Source of the DNA: Goniomonas avonlea
Taxonomy: Eukaryota; Cryptophyceae; Goniomonadida; Goniomonadaceae
Direction: 5' to 3'
DNA length: 11,245 bases
Assembly: GCA_003573635.1 (NCBI GenBank)
Contig: QUTJ01031383.1
Coordinates: 1-11,245 of the forward strand
Positions 7,050 through 11,245 of this stretch are shown here, piece after piece (within the stretch, counting starts at the first letter, position 1; every line of letters begins with the position of its first letter). The translations under genes were made by a program, and so were the position numbers. The notes under the pieces were generated by a model that saw nothing but the letters and a program-made list of their open reading frames with translations, was not told where the DNA came from and did no database searches.

Positions 7050-7928
7050 TTAGAGGTCTCTGAGGGTCCTCCACCCAGGTGCCCAGCTCGACACGTCGAA
7101 CTCATTGTTGTAGAACTTGCAGGCTTTGTGGGTGTGCCACATCGCTCCGCAGTTAGCACAAGGCATGCCGTAGGCTCCGCGCGTGGTAGTCATAGATGTC
7201 GCGATCTCGCCCGCAGTCGTCATGGCCGGTCTCATAGGTGCTGGCGCCGCTGCCAATGACGCTGGCATCACTGTAACTCCACCGCCAGGTCGCTGAAAAG
7301 CTGGGTGGCAATGGCTTCTTCTTCCACTACGACTTGATCCTTCATCAGCTGGGGCAACTTGACCTGCACCATGAAGCCCAGGTGTGGTCCCTGCGCGCCG
7401 TACTGTGTCTTGCGGAGGTTCAGGGTGTGCTGGAGAAGGTTGATCCAGTCCAGTAGTTTGTAGTTCAGTAGCCCTCGCACTCGTAGACGGTAGGCAGCGA
7501 GGTAGAGGTTCAGATCGTCTTCAGACCATTTGTCAAGTGAAATGGCTCTCCATTTTTGACGAAGTCGTACACCTCCCTCGTCGTCCGAGTCAGCGTCCAG
7601 GAAGCGAGCTAGGGTGGTGACAGGGAAGAGGGCGAGGAAAGAAGTAGACTTACGGGTTGGTTGGGAAGCCTTAGAGTCGTCCCAATTGATCATGTCGGCG
7701 ATAACCGGTCCAAATGTGTTGGTGTTGGCACAAACTTGAGGGTTGTCCACCCAGGACCCGGTGACCCGCAGGTGCTGGTTCAAGTCGTGTCTGGGCTGCT
7801 GCCTTGGCCGCGGCGACTTGCTGCTCCGCTGGTGGTGGTGCCCTGAAACTGCCACTGGCCAGCACCACTTTGTCTTTCACCATGTGCTTGACCGAGTCCA
7901 ACTCTTCACGTAGGTGTTGTACTTGAGA
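7050..7928 (-). pseudogene. Gag with coiled coil and CCHC zinc knuckle, frameshifted (element B)
   Basis: Structural protein that packages element RNA. It starts at 7928 in the same frame as the methyltransferase segment above it, with a helical VQHLREELDSVKHMVKDK stretch (coiled coil likely) and an Ala/Pro/Gln-rich linker. Near 7790 the frame shifts and the main body runs to 7268: MINWDDSKAS, SFLALFPVTTLARFLDAD, KWSEDDLNLYLAAYRLRVRG, and an acidic VVVEEEAIATQLF helix, a capsid-like helical region. The third frame, 7271-7050, carries PCANCGAMWHTHKAC, an exact C-x2-C-x4-H-x4-C knuckle at 7160-7119 that binds nucleic acid. The second and third frames overlap as TGATG at 7270-7266. No polymerase follows it. 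Most of the length is intact, so this is the best preserved gag in the window. Confidence 0.7.
7119..7160 (-). other. CCHC zinc knuckle of Gag
   Basis: The residues CANCGAMWHTHKAC fit C-x2-C-x4-H-x4-C exactly. This retroviral-type knuckle binds single-stranded RNA or DNA and is typical of Gag nucleocapsid regions. It is the strongest single argument that the frames around it are gag. Confidence 0.8.
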
Positions 7929-8181
7929 GGGTGGTCTGGGTCTGCAGAGCCGTGTTAGGCGTCGGGAAGCCTTTGGACAGGAGCAACACACCGGTGCGGC
8001 AGCTAGTGTAAGCTGGACTAGGTTCGGATCATGAGATGAGAGGTCCTTAGCATGGAACAGCTTCGTGGTGTAGCTTGGGGACACGTGGTGGACGACGAAC
8101 TCCTTCAGGATTCGTGGCCACTCCAGTCCTTCAAAATGAGGAACGAGGAACACCGCGTGTGTGGTGAGCGGTCGCTTAGCC
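7929..8181. repeat. Interspersed repeat shared with 1980-2322
   Basis: Same orientation as 1980-2322 and roughly 80-85% identical by eye. The matching starts sharply at GGGTGGTC and ends at TTAGCC. Copy A has one extra 81-bp unit and nine extra bases. On both sides the flanks of the two copies are unrelated, so these are the limits of the overlap between two differently truncated elements rather than the ends of a separate transposon. Confidence 0.85.
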
Positions 8182-8265
8182 TAATGGGTGAGCAAGTGAT
8201 CCATGGCCCTGAACATTTGGGACCATGGTGGGTTGCACCAAATCTTTCTCCCCCACAAGTCCTGG
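7929..8265 (-). pseudogene. Dam-like methyltransferase segment, copy B
   Basis: Frame 8234-phase on the minus strand reads KIWCNPPWSQMFRAMDHLL, a TAG, then THAVFLVPHFEGLEWPRILK, EFVVHHVSPSYTTKLFHAKD. NPPW is at 8234-8223. Phage-type DNA N6-adenine methyltransferases, known as an accessory domain of DIRS and PAT elements, have NPP(Y/W/F) followed by a helix, a hydrophobic strand ending in a Pro (FLVP here) and a conserved Trp (EW here). Whether such domains methylate DNA in these elements is not settled. The part from 8181 to 7929 is repeated in element A at 1980-2322. Only the C-terminal half of the fold is visible and the AdoMet-binding motif is missing. Confidence 0.55.
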
Positions 8266-8287
8266 TCATAGTAGCTGTTTTAGCTGG

Positions 8288-9400
8288 TCAACACAGCACG
8301 GGAGTAGTGTGTTGCCGCCCCCCACTTGCGCCATACCGTCGGCCCAGAAGGGCCCACAACTCCGATTTCGGCAACCACACCCATTTCCCGAGAGGGGGGT
8401 CCTCAGGTGTGTTGTCAGACTTGTGAAATTGTCGCGCATGGCGGAACAGTTCATCGGTGAACTGGCCAGGAAGACGACTTGTTGCCAAACCAAACACATG
8501 TGCCAAGGAGGTCTTGGCCTGTGACAGAGTCTCTGAAACCGCTGCAGGTGTAGGTAGAGGGGTCTAGCACGAAGGAGAGGAACATGTCCTTGAAATCCCC
8601 TTTCATGAGGTACCACCCCTTCGTCGCTTGCTCTGCCGCGGCTTCCAAGGTAGGTAGGGCGGCCTCAGGTGTAATGACTGACCCGTTCAGACCGCTGGCG
8701 GAGTGCTCGGTCGCCAGTTGTACCTTCGAGCCGCCCTTAGTGATGATGAGCCCCGTGGGTGACACAATCCATGGTACTTTCACCACTGGTAGTAGAGTGT
8801 GCATCTTAACGGGGCGAGTGAGCTCCGCGAAGTAGCGAGGAATACACTCGAAAGTGCTGCCGTAATTGGCCTGGGAGTACGACTTGGGTGTTTCAAAGGT
8901 GGGATATCTTACCCCCGCCTGCAGTTGCTTAATGATGGACTTGGCGACACCTTCCACTCGTGCAGCTTCCGGGTCAAAGCAGTTGTCAGGTCGTGTCGTT
9001 CCCACCCGTCGACAGGCAGCAACATATTCATCTTCTGCAGCCACCGCTCATGAAAGGTGTGTATCATTTTCCTCTCCCTCCCCATATTGCCCAATTGTCT
9101 AGATTTCGGCAGTTGGCGTTGAGGTGGTGGGCCCACGTCGTGGTAGAGGTCCAGGACCTTCCCAGGCTGCAACTGTAGCGCGCTTGGTCCCGGTGAGTCG
9201 AGGTGGATTTTGACAGGTACGGCTCCCTCGGGCTTCCATACCACATTCTTGTCTGTGGAACCTCTCGATCCATGGTTGTTGTTGTTGTGCGACTTGCGTC
9301 TTTGTTGTGTGTGGTTGCCCTGAACCCATCTCGCTCTCTCTGCTATGAGGTGGACCGGAAATGTCTGGTTGTGACAGCGTTGACGAGGGTAGCTTAGCAT
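8288..9400 (-). pseudogene. Reverse transcriptase fingers and palm, frameshifted (element B)
   Basis: From 9400 the frame reads NVVWKPEGAVPVKIHLD, KVLDLYHDVGPPPQRQL and FHERWLQKMNMLLPVDG, a pre-RT region. Near 8960 it shifts to the frame ending at 8451, which has QLQAGVRYPTFETPKSYSQA, SPTGLIITKGGSK (fingers), and WYLMKGDFKDMFLSF, motif A, with the catalytic Asp at 8597-8595. Near 8487 it shifts again: FGLATSRLPGQFTDELF is motif B with its template-grip FG. The reading frame stops at 8288 before motif C, so the DD catalytic pair, thumb and RNase H are absent and the enzyme is dead. The sequence is far from the RT of element P, supporting two lineages. Confidence 0.78.
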
Positions 9401-9821
9401 GTTGGGGCTTAGCTAGGACCTCAGAGACTGATGGGCTCATGTAGTGTTGTTGGCCACATGGTGCGTGCTCCCCAGGCTGTACTTGTTGTTTGGTTGCCTT
9501 TGTTGTTTTTGCCTTGCATGTCGTCGCGTGTGGTGCAGGCAAACACGTTCGAGAATCAGCGACACAGACACTCAAATATGCAAAGGTTGATTGATGCTTG
9601 CCATCGGCCCTTGCAGGCGAGGACACTTCCGTTGGCACTTGCGGTGCTTGGCTGCAGCGCGCTGGCGACGACCGCAGGCGGCGTGCTGGCGCTGCAGATT
9701 CCTGCTGGGTGGCTTGCCTTGGACGGCAATGTTGTTTGAAGGTGTGAAGTACATCGTGGTGGTATTCGTTGGGTAATGTGGTGTTCGATAGCTCGGTCGC
9801 GGTGTGTGTGATCTCTGACAT
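9290..9821 (-). CDS. Q/P/S/T-rich N-terminal region upstream of RT, unrecognised
   Basis: An ATG at 9821 opens a long frame, formally 240 codons to 9099, whose last part overlaps the better RT-linked frame starting at 9400. It begins MSEITHTATELSNTTLPNEY and continues as a low-complexity chain rich in Gln, Pro, Ser, Thr and Ala, with a QQQQ run from a GTT/TTG microsatellite near 9274-9290. No domain is recognised. It could be the N-terminal tail of the polymerase polyprotein, the end of a lost gag, or a chance open frame. A frameshift near 9290 would join it to the RT. Confidence 0.35.
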
Positions 9822-10177
9822 GTTCGTGTCTCAAGTCTGAGTCATATGCGGTTGAGTGCAGAATTCATGCCTAAAGTATGAGATTGCCGTTCTCATGATG
9901 GAGAACTTGTCCGATTGAAAATTGGCCAAGTATCAGAGAAACGGCGAGCTCTTTAGAATAAGTAGTTATTCGGAACTCTGGCTTTTGTGGTATGAGCAGC
10001 GGAGCACTATTCATATCCACAAAGCCTTATCTCCGATAATCTACTTATCTGTGGGCCCCACGAAGGGTGGCTGCCATTTGTGGAACCATCCTTTCGGCAG
10101 CTTGCTCGTGGGAGCTGAATGCTCGTGGGAGCTGATTCACAGATCAAATTTGTTGTTGGATTCTGGCTTTTCTGGCC
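9822..10177. other. No recognised gene; short tandem repeat inside
   Basis: This stretch is visibly less GC-rich than the rest and may be host or spacer DNA. A 113-codon plus-strand frame (9922-10263) resembles nothing. A 17-bp unit, GCTCGTGGGAGCTGAAT, is repeated in tandem at 10104-10120 and 10121-10137 with one mismatch. No element terminus is recognised here, although the left end of the 3' module must lie in or near it. Confidence 0.4.
10104..10137. repeat. Tandem repeat, 17 bp x 2
   Basis: GCTCGTGGGAGCTGAAT is followed at once by GCTCGTGGGAGCTGATT, 16 of 17 bases the same. It is a simple local duplication with no visible function. Confidence 0.85.
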
Positions 10178-10733
10178 GTGATTCCATTGCTAATCCAGGT
10201 GATTCGTCTCAGACCTTTCAGACGGACGATGATGCTTCCCGGTCCAAACTGCTGTGGGTATGACCCAGAGTCCGGACGCGACTGTGCACCAGCAGCCAGA
10301 CCCAGCGATTTTTATTGCGGGGCGCATGGAACTCCAATTAATTTGGTGGATCCCCCAGCGGGGGATGTCGCTCCACCTTTGGCACCGATTACACGCCTGA
10401 TGCAGGACAGTACTCGTCATTGTATGCAGCGGCGGCCTCAACCCCGACCATTCTTCAGCAGTCTGTTGCAACCACGAATGCCCCAAGAAGGCAGTGCCAC
10501 CGACGAGGCCGGTTGAGGCCGAGCGAGTGGTCGATATGGGTTACGGACACTGGTTTCACGCCAGCTNCGTCCCTATGAGGTCCTGGCAGTTCACCAAGGG
10601 CCTCTTTACCTGCGGCAAGTGTGTCGCGCAGGGCCGTACAGATCTATACGCCAACATGGAGCCCGGGGAGTACTATGTAACCGGAGTCGACGGCGTGCCA
10701 GCGGTGAGTGCGCAAGGTGATGTACTGTACTGA
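10178..10733 (+). pseudogene. Cys/His-rich reading frames, unrecognised
   Basis: Frame 2 gives GPNCCGYDPESGRDCAPAAR and FYCGAHGTP, a Cys/His cluster that could bind zinc, then a Pro-rich stretch. Frame 3, open from about 10401, gives CCNHECPKKAV, GYGHWFHAS, FTKGLFTCGKCVAQGRTD and MEPGEYYVTGVDG, ending in a TGA at 10731-10733. The two probably form one protein broken by a frameshift between about 10390 and 10440. No family is recognised; a zinc-binding first ORF of a retroelement and a decayed host gene are both possible. Base 10567 is N, which leaves one codon unknown. Confidence 0.35.
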
Positions 10734-11245
10734 TGAGTGAGTCACCCACACGCAAAGCCGCGAAGGCAAGCAAAGACGAGAAATGTTTCTGACCCACCCA
10801 AGTAATGGGCGGATGGGAAACTGATGAGATGTTGAAGAAGCGTCGGAGACACCTCTTCTGGAACTATTTGATCTACCTCCCCCAAGACGAGCCAATCGAT
10901 GGCGACTGCGGGCGTGGACGAGTGGATCAAGCCGATGTGCCCGCCACTTCGAGTATCTCTCGATACAGGCAAAGTTCTTCGAGGAGTGCGCCAAGCGCTT
11001 CCCCGACGATACTTGGTCGTCAGCGCGCGCTGCGGCGCGCCGGTTCTGCTTGGTACTCATAGAGCACGGCAGAGCGATCGAGTTGACGTACTACCCGACG
11101 GTGTATTGGCAGTACTTAGCCATCGCCAGACGCCTACCAACGGATCACCAGTGGAAGTTCACACCAGACAAGGGAGTCCTCTCTGAGGCGATCCGAAGAG
11201 TAGCGGAGGTCGACCAGCTCATGCTCATGGCAGAGCAGTCGAGGG
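10733..11245 (+). pseudogene. Helix-rich, possibly Gag-like reading frame, runs off the window
   Basis: An ATG at 10733 overlaps the stop of the preceding frame as TGATG. It opens MSESPTRKAAKASKDEKCF, a basic N-terminus, meets a TGA at 10790-10792, and continues in the same frame with TDEMLKKRRRHLFWNYLIYL. Frame 3 then contributes GVDEWIKPMC, and from about 10945 frame 1 reads HFEYLSIQAKFFEECAKRFP, ARRFCLVLIEHGRAIELTYY, WQYLAIARRLPTDHQWKF and VLSEAIRRVAEVDQLMLMAE to the last base. This frame-1 part is open for over 100 codons without an internal ATG and looks like true helical protein. Gag is a guess from its charge pattern and position; no zinc knuckle has been reached and the gene is incomplete. 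Confidence 0.4.

Larger units (their letters stand above)
7929..9821 (-). mobile_element. Element B: internally deleted YR retrotransposon, RT to methyltransferase
   Basis: On the minus strand this holds a Q/P/S-rich region (9821-9290), RT fingers and palm (9400-8288) and a Dam-like methyltransferase segment (8265-7929). RT motif C, the thumb and all of RNase H are missing between 8288 and 8265, which points to an internal deletion. Immediately after the methyltransferase segment the sequence passes into Gag, which belongs at the start of an element. Either two copies are joined head to tail or the element was rearranged. Homology with element A covers only 7929-8181. Confidence 0.65.

Noticed and set aside
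7929-8181. Shared 250-bp block as an independent MITE or SINE
   Set aside because: No terminal inverted repeats, target duplications, pol III boxes or poly-A tail are seen, and the block continues in frame with NPPW upstream in copy B, so it is better explained as part of a retroelement protein.

Overview
This window looks like eukaryotic repeat DNA built almost entirely from broken tyrosine-recombinase (YR, DIRS/Ngaro-type) retrotransposons. The evidence is reverse transcriptase (RT), RNase H, a Dam-like methyltransferase segment, a Gag with a CCHC zinc knuckle, and two tyrosine recombinases, all cut by frameshifts and stops. Nothing bacterial is seen: no operons, no Shine-Dalgarno-led genes. 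The host lineage cannot be named from the sequence; a protist, alga, fungus or invertebrate would all fit. No intact host gene was recognised.

Layout. 1-770: no gene; probably the 3' flank of the first element. 771-2322, minus strand: 5'-truncated element A, reading methyltransferase-like segment, then a PHD-like Cys-rich segment, then a tyrosine recombinase that keeps H-x-x-R and the catalytic Tyr. 2449 to about 6720, plus strand: element P, a longer decayed copy with a possible Gag region, RT (MMDD box), RNase H, an FPP-containing linker and a second, clearly different recombinase. 6721-7049: no gene; the junction where P and the next element meet tail to tail. 7050-9821, minus strand: element B, a mosaic whose 5' part is a Q/P/S-rich region, the RT fingers and palm, and a methyltransferase-like segment homologous to the one in A, followed without a stop by Gag sequence with coiled coil and zinc knuckle. 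Gag after RT is the wrong order, so B is a rearranged or head-to-tail fused copy. 9835-10177: no recognised gene. About 10178-11245, plus strand: an unrecognised module of Cys-rich reading frames followed by an alpha-helical, possibly Gag-like frame that runs off the window.

The parts fit the usual YR-retrotransposon plan: Gag packages the RNA, RT/RNase H makes cDNA, and the YR integrates it. None of the copies here looks capable of doing this alone. The minus-strand pieces A and B share the methyltransferase-like segment and probably come from one family; P is a different lineage. The most interesting points are the PHD-like finger between methyltransferase and recombinase, the read-through methyltransferase-Gag junction, the loss of single catalytic residues in P, and the unknown 3' module.
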